A DNA stretch of 7,220 nucleotides. It comes from Reyranella sp. GTDB taxonomy: Bacteria; Pseudomonadota; Alphaproteobacteria; Reyranellales; Reyranellaceae. The notes below the pieces were generated by a model. The model saw only the letters and a list, made by a program, of their open reading frames with translations. It did no database searches and was not told the origin of the DNA. The translations under genes were made by a program, and so were the position numbers. Where the stretch lies: NCBI GenBank assembly GCA_030681635.1, contig JAUXRT010000417.1, forward strand, positions 1 through 7,220, read 5' to 3'. Shown piece by piece: positions 1 to 6,376 of the stretch (positions are counted from its first letter, which is position 1; every line of letters starts with the position of its first letter).

Positions 1-22
1 TGGTCGTCGCGGGCTTGGTCAT
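1..22 (-). CDS. 5' end of an unidentified gene, partial
   Basis: On the minus strand an ATG at 22-20 overlaps the glycosylase stop codon (TAA at 24-22) in the arrangement TAATG, which is typical of translationally coupled genes. Only about seven codons are visible (M-T-K-P-A-T-T) before the window ends, so no product can be named. The coupling is seen directly; that it is a real gene is inferred from the spacing. Confidence 0.4.
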
Positions 23-696
23 TATTCCGTCTTCCCCACCTTGATGTCTTCCTTGAGGGGCTTGGGCCCCCAGTCCGGCATGCTGCGGCGATAGTGCCAG
101 AGCAGCAGCGCGGCGGCACTTCGCCAGGGCCGCCACGCCTCGGCGATTTTGAGAAGCCGCTTTGCGTCGGGCCGCTTGCGCAGCCGCTTGAGGTGCTGTG
201 CCGCCACGACCAGCCCGAGGTCGAGACCGGGCATGATGTCGGGCCTTCCGTGCGCGAACATGAGGTAGATCTCGGCCGTCCACGGGCCGATGCCCTTGGC
301 CTGGGTCAGCATGGCGATCGCCGCCGTGTCGTCGAGCTCGTCGAGAGCGGTGAAATCGATGCGGCCCTCGGCGATGTCGGTGGCGAGGCTGCGGCCGTAG
401 CGGACCTTGGCGCCGCTGAGGCCGGCGGCGCGGAGCTGCTCGTCGTTCTGGGCCAGGAAATCCGCCGGCTCCATCGACGGCACCGCGGCCTCGAGCCGGA
501 GCCAGATGCTGCGCGCGGCATGGACCGAGACCTGCTGGCCCACGATCGAGCGCATCAGCCCGCCGAAGCCCGTCGGCATCTCGCGCCGCACGGGATGGCC
601 CACGTCCTTCAGCACGCGTGCGAAGTCGGGGTCGACGCGCGCCAGATGGCGCATCGCTTTCTTGAGGTTGGCATCATCGAGGACGATCTTGCTCAC
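22..696 (-). CDS. DNA-3-methyladenine glycosylase II, AlkA-like (HhH-GPD family)
   Basis: This 224-residue protein is likely a monofunctional base-excision-repair glycosylase that removes alkylated purines such as 3-methyladenine from DNA in the cytoplasm. It has the HhH-GPD layout: an early helix with IVGQQVS (residues 51-57), a helix-hairpin-helix DNA-binding motif KGIGPWTA (134-141), and the downstream loop PGLDLGL, where D159 fits the catalytic aspartate. A tryptophan-rich C-terminal helix (WRPWRSAAALLLWH, 188-201) is also typical of AlkA. It lacks the extra N-terminal domain of E. coli AlkA, so it matches the short bacterial form. It is divergent from the GluQRS gene with only about 45 bp between the starts, and it probably forms an operon with the gene beginning at 22. 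The exact lesion specificity is not readable from sequence. Confidence 0.9.
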   Translation of the reverse strand: MSKIVLDDANLKKAMRHLARVDPDFARVLKDVGHPVRREMPTGFGGLMRSIVGQQVSVHAARSIWLRLEAAVPSMEPADFLAQNDEQLRAAGLSGAKVRYGRSLATDIAEGRIDFTALDELDDTAAIAMLTQAKGIGPWTAEIYLMFAHGRPDIMPGLDLGLVVAAQHLKRLRKRPDAKRLLKIAEAWRPWRSAAALLLWHYRRSMPDWGPKPLKEDIKVGKTE

Positions 697-741
697 GCGC
701 CCGGCATAGCACGCCGCGTGAGGCCGCTGTAACGTCCGATC

Positions 742-1635
742 ATGGCCCCCGTCATGCAGTCAGTCGTTACGCGTTTTGCCCCCAGTCCGACCGGCCTGCT
801 GCATCTCGGCAGCGCCTACTCGGCGCTGGTTGCCCACAACCGGGCGCGCGAGGCCGGGGGCCGGTTCCTGGTGCGCATTGAGGACACCGACATCCGCCGC
901 TGCCGGCGCGAGTACGAGACCGCCATCCTGCAGGACCTGAAATGGCTCGGCCTCGGCTGGGACGGCGAGGTTCGCCGCCAGTCCGATCATTTCACCGACT
1001 ATGGCCGGGAACTCGACCGGCTCGACGCCCGCGGCCTGGTCTATCCCTGCTTCTGCAGCCGCGCCGAGATCGAACGCGAGATCGCAGCTTCCGCCAGCGC
1101 GCCGCACGCCACCCTCCATGGGCCCGACGGTCCGCTCTATCCCGGCACCTGCCGAAATCTCGCGCCCGCCGAGCGCAAGCGGCGCATCGCGGCCGGCCGC
1201 GAACACTGCGTGCGGCTCGATTCGGCGCGTTCGGCGGCGGCGGCCGGACCCTATGATTTCGTCGACGAGCACCGCGGGCGCATAAAAGGCCAGCCGCTGC
1301 TGATGGGCGACTTCGTGCTTGCCCGCAAGGACACGCCGACCAGCTATCACCTCTCGGTCACGGTCGACGACCATCTCCAGGGGGTGACGCTGGTGACGCG
1401 CGGCGAGGATATCCTGCCGTCGACCCACGTCCATGTCCTGCTGCAGCGCCTGCTGGGCTATGCGACGCCGTCTTATGCCCATCATGGCCTGATCACGGAC
1501 GGAACCGGCCGCCGCCTGGCCAAGCGCGACGAGGACCTCACCATACGGTCGCTACGCGAAAGGGGCAAAACGCCGGCGGATGTATTCAAGCTCATGGCCG
1601 GGGGCGCGCCACACCAGTGGCGCGATCAAAGTTGA
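742..1635 (+). CDS. gluQ: Glutamyl-Q tRNA(Asp) synthetase (GluQRS)
   Basis: A truncated paralogue of glutamyl-tRNA synthetase that, in characterised homologues, attaches glutamate to the queuosine base in the anticodon of tRNA(Asp). The 297 residues contain the class I catalytic core: FAPSPTGLLHLGSA (12-25, a HIGH-type motif), IEDTD (about 46-50), and LAKRD (259-263, a KMSKS-type motif). There is no anticodon-binding domain, which separates it from GltX. The GluQRS zinc site is present as C103-F-C105 with Y133 and C137. Translation could start at 742 or at the second ATG at 754; the conserved core begins just after either. The last 12 codons (286-297, AGGAPHQWRDQS) and the TGA lie inside a REPIN-like repeat, so the original C-terminus has apparently been replaced. 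This is outside the conserved core, and the enzyme is probably still functional. Confidence 0.93.
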   Translation: MAPVMQSVVTRFAPSPTGLLHLGSAYSALVAHNRAREAGGRFLVRIEDTDIRRCRREYETAILQDLKWLGLGWDGEVRRQSDHFTDYGRELDRLDARGLVYPCFCSRAEIEREIAASASAPHATLHGPDGPLYPGTCRNLAPAERKRRIAAGREHCVRLDSARSAAAAGPYDFVDEHRGRIKGQPLLMGDFVLARKDTPTSYHLSVTVDDHLQGVTLVTRGEDILPSTHVHVLLQRLLGYATPSYAHHGLITDGTGRRLAKRDEDLTIRSLRERGKTPADVFKLMAGGAPHQWRDQS

Positions 1636-1670
1636 TGAAAGACGCGCAACAGGAGTTGCGCGCCCCCAGC
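1597..1670. repeat. REPIN-like inverted repeat, copy 1
   Basis: Two REP-like hairpins face each other. The left stem is CGCGCCAC 1605-1612 / GTGGCGCG 1617-1624 with loop ACCA. The right stem is CGCGCAAC 1643-1650 / GTTGCGCG 1655-1662 with loop AGGA. Each is flanked on the outside by a G-run head (GGGGG 1600-1604; CCCCC 1663-1667), the head-plus-palindrome plan of REP sequences. The outer arms (1597-1612 and the complement of 1655-1670) match at 14 of 16 positions. A third small palindrome, ATCAA-AG-TTGAT, sits in the middle (1625-1636). The element overlaps the end of the GluQRS gene. No REP-associated tyrosine transposase gene is in the window. Confidence 0.85.
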
Positions 1671-1689
1671 GAAGGTCTAGCATTCGGCC

Positions 1690-2847
1690 ATGGACCGAAC
1701 CGCAGAACTGGCCGTCGGGAGGCGGCTTCTCGGCCATATCGACGGCCGTACCACCGATCTCGCGGACTCCCTGTTCCGCAACCGCGTGATCGCCTATTCC
1801 TGCCGCGAACGTGCGCGGCTCGAGCGCGAGCGTCTGTTCCGCGACCAGCCGATCTTCATGGGATTGTCGGCGCGACTCGCCAAACCGGGCGACTACGTCA
1901 CCGAGGATGTGGCCGGCCTGCCGGTGCTGATGACCCGTGGCGCCGACGGCAGCGTAAAAGCGTTCGCCAACATCTGCCGCCATCGCGGCGCACCGGTGGC
2001 CGAGGGCTGCGGCAACGCCCGGGCCTTCACCTGCCCCTATCACGGCTGGACCTACGATCTCGCCGGCCGGCTGCTCGGCACGACCGACAAGGTGGGTTTC
2101 GCCGGCGTCGATCTCGCGAGCCACGGCCTGGTGCGTCTGGCCGCCACCGAGCGGCACGGCATGCTGTTCGTGCGGCCGAAGCCCGTGCTACCGGGCGAGA
2201 GTGCCGATCTCGATGTCGATGCCGGCCTGGGGCCGATCGCGGCCGACCTGGCGGCGCTGCGGCTCGAGACCTATCCGCTGTTCTCGGCCGATCGCGTGGC
2301 GCCGCGCATCAACTGGAAGTTCGCCATCGATACGTTCCTCGAGGGCTATCACATCCCGCATCTGCACCGGAAAACCATCGCGCCGTATTTCATCGGCAAT
2401 TGCGGCACCTTCGACGGCGCCGGCCTCAACGGCCGCATGTGCGTGGCCCGCACCTCGATCGACGCCGTGCGCGGCTTGCCGGAAGCCGAGCGCAACTATC
2501 GCCCGCACGTCATTTCGATCTACCAGCTCTTTCCCAACACCATCCTGATCTGGCAGGTCGACCACATCGAGATCTGGCGTGCCTTCCCGGGCCGCGACGA
2601 TCCCAGCCGCTGCGACATCGAACTCACGATCTACACGCCGGCCGACTCCGACCGGCCGGAGTCGTACTGGCAGAAGAACCGCGACATCGCGATCCGCACG
2701 GTGATGGAGGAGGACTTCCCGCTGGGCGAGCGCATGCAGATCGGCTTCGAATCGGGCGTCACCGAGGAAGTGCTCTACGGCCGCAACGAGCCGTCGCTGG
2801 TCCACTTCCACAGCTCGATCCGCAACGCCCTCAGGGTTCCGGCTTGA
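1690..2847 (+). CDS. Rieske [2Fe-2S] aromatic ring-hydroxylating oxygenase, alpha subunit
   Basis: A 385-residue oxygenase component that would use a Rieske cluster and a mononuclear iron to hydroxylate or demethylate an organic substrate. The Rieske ligands are C96-R-H98 and C115-P-Y-H118 (C-x-H-x16-C-x2-H). The catalytic domain shows N208-W-K then E218-G-Y-H221-I-P-H-L-H226, where H221 and H226 fit the iron histidines and E218 the bridging acidic residue between Rieske and iron centres. D342 in MEEDFPLGERMQIG is a good candidate for the carboxylate ligand. The length suits a single-subunit alpha-only (homotrimeric) enzyme. No beta subunit, ferredoxin or reductase gene is adjacent, so electrons must come from elsewhere. 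It starts 20 bp after a REPIN and overlaps the next gene by 4 bp (TTGA). Substrate unknown: quaternary amine, aromatic acid and ether demethylase roles are all possible. Confidence 0.9.
   Translation: MDRTAELAVGRRLLGHIDGRTTDLADSLFRNRVIAYSCRERARLERERLFRDQPIFMGLSARLAKPGDYVTEDVAGLPVLMTRGADGSVKAFANICRHRGAPVAEGCGNARAFTCPYHGWTYDLAGRLLGTTDKVGFAGVDLASHGLVRLAATERHGMLFVRPKPVLPGESADLDVDAGLGPIAADLAALRLETYPLFSADRVAPRINWKFAIDTFLEGYHIPHLHRKTIAPYFIGNCGTFDGAGLNGRMCVARTSIDAVRGLPEAERNYRPHVISIYQLFPNTILIWQVDHIEIWRAFPGRDDPSRCDIELTIYTPADSDRPESYWQKNRDIAIRTVMEEDFPLGERMQIGFESGVTEEVLYGRNEPSLVHFHSSIRNALRVPA
2833..2847 (+). promoter_or_regulatory. Ribosome binding site and TTGA stop/start overlap
   Basis: AGGG at 2833-2836 lies 7 bp before TTG 2844-2846, and the Rieske stop TGA is 2845-2847. 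This decides the SDR start, because there is no in-frame ATG or GTG between here and the Rossmann motif. Confidence 0.6.
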
Positions 2848-3629
2848 CGCAGCCCGAGCGGCTGCCCGACTTCCCGACGGGCGGCTGCGCGGTGGTGATC
2901 GGCGGCTCGGGCGGCATTGGCCGCGCCATTGCCGTCCAGCTCGCCGAACGCGGCTGCGACGTGGCGCTGAGCTACTTCAAAGGTGGTGCGCGGGCCGACG
3001 AGACGGCATCGCTGGTGCGCAGCGCCGGCCGTGAAGTCCATGTCGGCCAGGTCGACCTGCGCGAGGAGGCCGAGGTCCGCCGCTTCGTCGACGAGGCGGC
3101 CCAGCATTTCGGCGGCGTGCATACCGCGATCTATGCCGCCGGGCCCTACATTCCGATGCGCTTCATCGGCCAGCAGCCGGCCGCGGCCTTCCGCGAGGTG
3201 ATGGAGCACGACGCCTTCGGTTGTTTCCACCTGGTCCAGGCGGCGCTGCCGCACCTGCGCACAGCCAAGGGCAGCTTCACGGCCATCGTGACGCCGGCCA
3301 TCCGCCGCTATGCCGTGCGCGACATCCTGAGCGCCGCGCCCAAGGCCGCGATCGAGCAGCTCGTGAAGGGCCTCGCCGCCGAGGAGGGCCGCTTCGGCGT
3401 CCGCGCCAATGCCGTGGGCGTCGGCGTCATCACCGACGGGCTCTATCATGCGCTGGTGGAAAGCGGCGACTTCGACCAGCGCTTCCTCGATGCCTCGCGC
3501 CAGGCCATGGCGCTGAAGCGACTGGGCACGGCCGACGAGGTCGCGGAAGGCGTGGTGTTCCTGGCCTCGCAACGCGCTCGCTGGATCACCGGCCAGACGC
3601 TGATGGTCGATGGCGGCTATGCTGTCTAG
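2844..3629 (+). CDS. Divergent short-chain dehydrogenase/reductase-like protein, TTG start
   Basis: A 261-residue Rossmann-fold protein of the SDR superfamily. The dinucleotide-binding glycines are G20-GSG-G24-I-G26, the usual NNAG is replaced by IYAAG (96-100), and the C-terminus has the SDR ending LMVDGGYAV. The active-site tyrosine is missing: the expected YxxxK reads S163-A-A-P-K167, and T150 sits where the catalytic serine would be. The lysine is kept. It may therefore bind NAD(P) but use altered chemistry, or be non-catalytic. No ATG is available before the nucleotide-binding motif. TTG at 2844 overlaps the Rieske stop (TTGA) and has an AGGG 7 bp upstream (2833-2836), so translational coupling is likely. 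Co-expression with the oxygenase suggests processing of its product, but that is inference. Confidence 0.85.
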   Translation: MTQPERLPDFPTGGCAVVIGGSGGIGRAIAVQLAERGCDVALSYFKGGARADETASLVRSAGREVHVGQVDLREEAEVRRFVDEAAQHFGGVHTAIYAAGPYIPMRFIGQQPAAAFREVMEHDAFGCFHLVQAALPHLRTAKGSFTAIVTPAIRRYAVRDILSAAPKAAIEQLVKGLAAEEGRFGVRANAVGVGVITDGLYHALVESGDFDQRFLDASRQAMALKRLGTADEVAEGVVFLASQRARWITGQTLMVDGGYAV

Positions 3630-3712
3630 GCTGGGAGCGCGCCACACCAGTGGCGCTCATGTGCAGTCGATCCCGGCAAGAAGATGCGCCACTGGAGTGG
3701 CGCGCTCCCAGC
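3630..3712. repeat. REPIN-like inverted repeat, copy 2
   Basis: This is the better preserved copy. The outer 16 bases, GCTGGGAGCGCGCCAC at 3630-3645, are perfectly inverted at 3697-3712, and the two 27-base arms agree at 26 positions; the exception is in the loop (ACCA versus TCCA read in the same sense). Each arm folds by itself: GCGCCAC 3639-3645 / GTGGCGC 3650-3656, and GCGCCAC 3686-3692 / GTGGCGC 3697-3703. The head GGGAG precedes each palindrome, the classic REP arrangement. Its left arm matches copy 1's left arm at 25 of 27 positions, in the same orientation. It begins one base after the SDR stop and ends 13 bp before the methyltransferase start, nearly filling the gap. As RNA it could fold and separate the two genes at transcript level. 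Confidence 0.9.
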
Positions 3713-3725
3713 AAAGAGCAAGATC

Positions 3726-4829
3726 ATGAACCGCACAAAGCCGCCGTTCCGTGCTGACCAGGTGGGCTCGCTCCTGCGCTCCGCGCCCGTGAAGGCGGCG
3801 CGCACGAAACGCGCGACCGGAGAGATCACGCCAGCCCAACTAAAGGCCGTCGAAGATGCCGAGATCACCAAGCTCGTGGCCAAGCAGGAGGCGATTGGCC
3901 TGCAAGGTGTGACCGACGGCGAGTTCCGGCGCTCGTGGTGGCATTACGATTTCCTGGCCGGCCTCGATGGCGTCGAGCTGGTGAGTGTCGCCCAGGGCCT
4001 GCAGTTCAAGGGCACCGAGACCAAGGCCGAAGGGCTTCATGTCCACGGCAGGATCGACTTCTCGCCGACGCATCCGATGCTCGATCACTTTCGTTTCCTG
4101 AAGTCGGTGGCCAAGGCCACGCCCAAGATGACGATCCCGTCGCCCACGGCACTGCACTATCGCGGCGGCCGGCAGGCGATCGAGAAGTCGGTCTATCCCG
4201 AGATGGAAGCGTTCTTCGAGGATCTCGGCCGCGCCTATGCCAAGGCGGTGCGGGCGTTCGGCGAGGCAGGCTGCACCTACCTGCAGCTGGACGAGGTGTT
4301 CGTGGCCTACCTTTGCGATCCGGCGCAGCGCGACTACCTGCGTGGCCGCGGCGACGATCCGGACAGGCTCCTGCACATCTATGCCGATCTGGTGAATGCC
4401 GCCGTCTCCGGCCGCACACCGGGCATGACCATCTCCATGCATCTCTGCCGCGGCAATTTCCGCTCGACCTGGATGGCGCAGGGTGGCTACGAGCCGGTGG
4501 CCGACGTGCTGTTCAACAAGATGGGCGTCGATGCCTACTTCATGGAGTACGACAGCGAGCGTGCCGGCGGCTTCGAGCCGCTGCGCCTGCTGCCCAGGAA
4601 CAAGCACGCCGTGCTCGGCATCATGACGTCGAAGACCGGCGCGCTGGAGAGCAAGGACCAGCTAAAACGCTGCCTCGACGAGGCCGCGAAGTTCGCCTCC
4701 CTCGACCAACTCTGCCTCAGCCCCCAGTGCGGCTTCGCCAGCACCGAGGAGGGCAACCTGCTGGCCGAGGAAGAGCAATGGGCCAAGCTCGCGCGCTGCG
4801 TCGAGGTGGCGGAAGAAGTGTGGGGCTGA
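3726..4829 (+). CDS. MetE-like cobalamin-independent methionine synthase family protein (YxjG/YxjH type)
   Basis: A 367-residue protein matching the C-terminal catalytic half of cobalamin-independent methionine synthase, a zinc enzyme that transfers a methyl group to a thiol. The zinc ligands are recognisable: H239-L-C241 (in HLCRGN), E274 (in MEYDSERAGGFEPLR) and C335 (in LSPQCGF). Other family signatures are VGSLLR (13-18), TDGEFRR (63-69) and QLDE (187-190). The N-terminal half of full MetE is absent, as in the stand-alone YxjG/YxjH group, whose substrates vary and are often unknown. The ATG at 3726 is chosen because upstream in-frame codons lie inside the REPIN, and AAGAG (3714-3718) gives a Shine-Dalgarno 7 bp away. 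It follows the Rieske/SDR pair on the same strand, so a role in moving a methyl group released by demethylation is conceivable but unproven. Confidence 0.87.
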   Translation: MNRTKPPFRADQVGSLLRSAPVKAARTKRATGEITPAQLKAVEDAEITKLVAKQEAIGLQGVTDGEFRRSWWHYDFLAGLDGVELVSVAQGLQFKGTETKAEGLHVHGRIDFSPTHPMLDHFRFLKSVAKATPKMTIPSPTALHYRGGRQAIEKSVYPEMEAFFEDLGRAYAKAVRAFGEAGCTYLQLDEVFVAYLCDPAQRDYLRGRGDDPDRLLHIYADLVNAAVSGRTPGMTISMHLCRGNFRSTWMAQGGYEPVADVLFNKMGVDAYFMEYDSERAGGFEPLRLLPRNKHAVLGIMTSKTGALESKDQLKRCLDEAAKFASLDQLCLSPQCGFASTEEGNLLAEEEQWAKLARCVEVAEEVWG

Positions 4830-4838
4830 CGCGTCAGC
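4825..4838. terminator. Perfect 14-bp palindrome spanning both convergent stop codons
   Basis: GCTGACGCGTCAGC equals its own reverse complement. It contains the plus-strand stop (TGA 4827-4829) and the minus-strand stop (complement of 4834-4836). With flanking G- and C-runs (GGGG 4822-4825, CCCC 4840-4843) it can fold as a short hairpin with one bulge. No T-run follows on either strand, so it is not a standard intrinsic terminator. A bidirectional termination or mRNA-end role is inference. Confidence 0.4.
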
Positions 4839-5388
4839 GCCCCTCGAGCGCCTTGATCACCCACATCTGCACGGTGTTCGATTCGAGGAACTCCTGCGCC
4901 AGCTTGCGCCTGGCCGGATCGCGGGCATCGCCGTCGATGATCGCGGTGAGGAGGTCGCAGTTGTAGGGGACGGCGACGGCTTCGGCATAGCGCAGCGCCC
5001 CGTTGTGCCGCTTGTGCCGATAGACACGCGTCCGGCCAAAGGCGTCGGTGACGCGGAGGCGTTCGCCGGGCCCGACCGGGACGAACCGCGGGTCGAGAAG
5101 GCGGACGTCGACCGCCTGCTCCAGCGCCGCGTCGGTCGCGATGCCGTCGGGGCAGTCGCCCGCGGGCCCGAGCTTCAGCCAGACATAGACATCGTGGTCG
5201 TCGCCGCTGTAGGCCCGGCCGGGCGCCGCCTCCTCCGCAGAGAACGGCCAGGTGAACGGCCGCCAGCCGGCGGAATCGGTGAAGCCCAGCGCCATCTGCC
5301 GGTCGGCGAACCAGGCGATGCCGCCCAGCACGGCCGCCTGCGCCGCGGCCCACGCGATATAGGTGAGGGTTTGCCGGCTGATCTTCAT
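4834..5388 (-). CDS. Hypothetical membrane-anchored protein
   Basis: I do not recognise the family. From ATG 5388 the product has 184 residues: a short basic N-terminus (MKISRQ), one hydrophobic segment (about residues 9-28, YIAWAAAQAAVLGGIAWFA), then a polar domain rich in aspartate and arginine with two cysteines (C79, C144). This suggests a single-pass inner-membrane protein with the C-terminal domain outside the cytoplasm, or an uncleaved signal anchor. An upstream ATG at 5433 would add 15 residues, but the inner start puts the membrane helix at the usual place. It lies 57 bp downstream of the SDR gene on the same strand and may be co-transcribed with it. It converges with the MetE-like gene, with 4 bp between stops. 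Confidence 0.7.
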   Translation of the reverse strand: MKISRQTLTYIAWAAAQAAVLGGIAWFADRQMALGFTDSAGWRPFTWPFSAEEAAPGRAYSGDDHDVYVWLKLGPAGDCPDGIATDAALEQAVDVRLLDPRFVPVGPGERLRVTDAFGRTRVYRHKRHNGALRYAEAVAVPYNCDLLTAIIDGDARDPARRKLAQEFLESNTVQMWVIKALEGR

Positions 5389-5445
5389 ACGGTCGTGGAG
5401 GCGGGTGGGGCAGGGCGCGACATGCCCCATCATAGCGTGTCGGCT

Positions 5446-6216
5446 TCAGGTCCGGCAGATCGAGACGCCGCCATCGACCAGGAAGGCCGTGCCGGTGACG
5501 AAACTTGACGCGTCGGAGGCCAGATGCAGCACTGATTGGGCGATCTCCTCGGGCGTCGCCATGCGCTTCAGCGCATGGAGGCCTTCGACGAACGCCAGGA
5601 CGTCCGGCGTCGCCCCGGGTGCGTTGGTGATGCTCGCCGGCGTGTCGGTGCCGCCGGGCAGGATGGCATTGGCGCGAATGCCCTTGGCGCCGAACTCGGC
5701 GGCGAGGCCTTTGACCAGGCCGATTTGCCCCGCCTTGCTGGCGGCGTAGGCGACCATGCCCGGCATGCCGACCGTGTAGCCCACGAAGGATGACGTGAAG
5801 ATGAGAGAGCCTCTTCCTCGCGCGAGCATTGCCGGCACCTGATGCTTTGCGCCCAGAAAGGCGCTCGTCAGGTTGGTGTCGATGGCGTCGCGCCATGCCG
5901 CCAGCGACAGTTCCGAAACCGGTCCCATTTCGCCCACGATGCCGGCGTTGTTGAAGGCGATGTCGAGGCCGCCGAAACGAGCTATCGCCGCGTCGACCAG
6001 GGCCTTCGCGTGAGCCTCGTCCTTGACGTCACCCGCGACAGCCACGGCCTGGCCGCCGCTCGCCTCGATCTCCTTCACGAGCGCGTCGAGTTCGGCCTGG
6101 CGGCGGGCAGCCACGACGACCCTGGCGCCTTCCTGTGCGAACAGCCTGGCCGTCGCACGTCCGATGCCGGAGCTTGCCCCGGTCACGATGGCCACCTTGC
6201 CGTTGAGCGTATTCAT
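5446..6216 (-). CDS. SDR family NAD(P)-dependent oxidoreductase
   Basis: A canonical classical short-chain dehydrogenase of 256 residues. It has the TGASSGIG cofactor motif (12-19), D63 in the adenine-binding region, NNAG (89-92), N115, a catalytic serine (S143, or S142), Y157 and K161 in YAASK, and the terminal VDGG (247-250). It would oxidise or reduce a hydroxyl/carbonyl group in the cytoplasm; resemblance to glucose-1-dehydrogenase or 3-oxoacyl-ACP reductase-type SDRs is general and does not fix the substrate. ATG 6216 is chosen over the in-frame ATG at 6321 because the Rossmann strand starts right after it and AGAGG lies about 8 bp upstream. Unlike the SDR-like protein at 2844, all active-site residues are intact. 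Confidence 0.93.
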   Translation of the reverse strand: MNTLNGKVAIVTGASSGIGRATARLFAQEGARVVVAARRQAELDALVKEIEASGGQAVAVAGDVKDEAHAKALVDAAIARFGGLDIAFNNAGIVGEMGPVSELSLAAWRDAIDTNLTSAFLGAKHQVPAMLARGRGSLIFTSSFVGYTVGMPGMVAYAASKAGQIGLVKGLAAEFGAKGIRANAILPGGTDTPASITNAPGATPDVLAFVEGLHALKRMATPEEIAQSVLHLASDASSFVTGTAFLVDGGVSICRT

Positions 6217-6341
6217 GTCTGGAACCTCTTGTTGGAGGTCCAGATCACAGATCCCGGGAGGCGCCGCTATCCGCCAGCGGCGCGTCATCCGACTGGAGTG
6301 TGCTGCTGGATTCCAGATCACGGACGACAGGCATTGTAGAT
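6217..6341 (-). promoter_or_regulatory. Upstream region of the SDR gene with direct repeat and hairpin
   Basis: TCCAGATCAC occurs twice in direct orientation (6239-6248 and 6312-6321), and the match continues as 12 of 13 bases. Between them is a perfect 8-bp stem, GCGCCGCT 6261-6268 / AGCGGCGC 6276-6283, with a 7-base loop. The layout fits operator half-sites or a structured 5' leader for the SDR gene, but no known regulator site is recognised and no clear promoter hexamers were found on this strand. Confidence 0.35.
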
Positions 6342-6370
6342 TTGCAAGTTCAGCAGGTTTTTGATAGTAT
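6342..6370 (+). promoter_or_regulatory. Sigma70-like promoter candidate
   Basis: TTGCAA (6342-6347) and TAGTAT (6365-6370) are separated by exactly 17 bp, in an AT-rich patch that stands out from its GC-rich surroundings. Each hexamer matches the consensus at 4 of 6 positions. Transcription would begin near 6377, just ahead of two hairpins. Confidence 0.4.
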
Positions 6371-6376
6371 TTTTGT

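Noticed and set aside
94..732. Long plus-strand open frame opposite the glycosylase gene
   Set aside because: Low-complexity, arginine/glutamate/histidine-rich translation typical of the antisense of a GC-rich gene; the minus-strand product has clear HhH-GPD motifs.
1617..2843. Upstream extension of the SDR frame, giving a 670-residue fusion
   Set aside because: The extra part is an arginine-rich shadow of the Rieske gene; the SDR homology begins only after 2844.
3684..3725. Upstream ATG giving the MetE-like protein 14 extra residues
   Set aside because: These codons lie in the right arm of the REPIN, and a Shine-Dalgarno-like AAGAG precedes the ATG at 3726.
4535..5896. 453-residue minus-strand open frame
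   Set aside because: It spans three better supported genes in another frame and shows compositionally biased sequence without motifs.
6217..6321. N-terminal extension of the second SDR to the ATG at 6321
   Set aside because: The 35 added residues have no SDR similarity, and ATG 6216 has its own AGAGG at good spacing.
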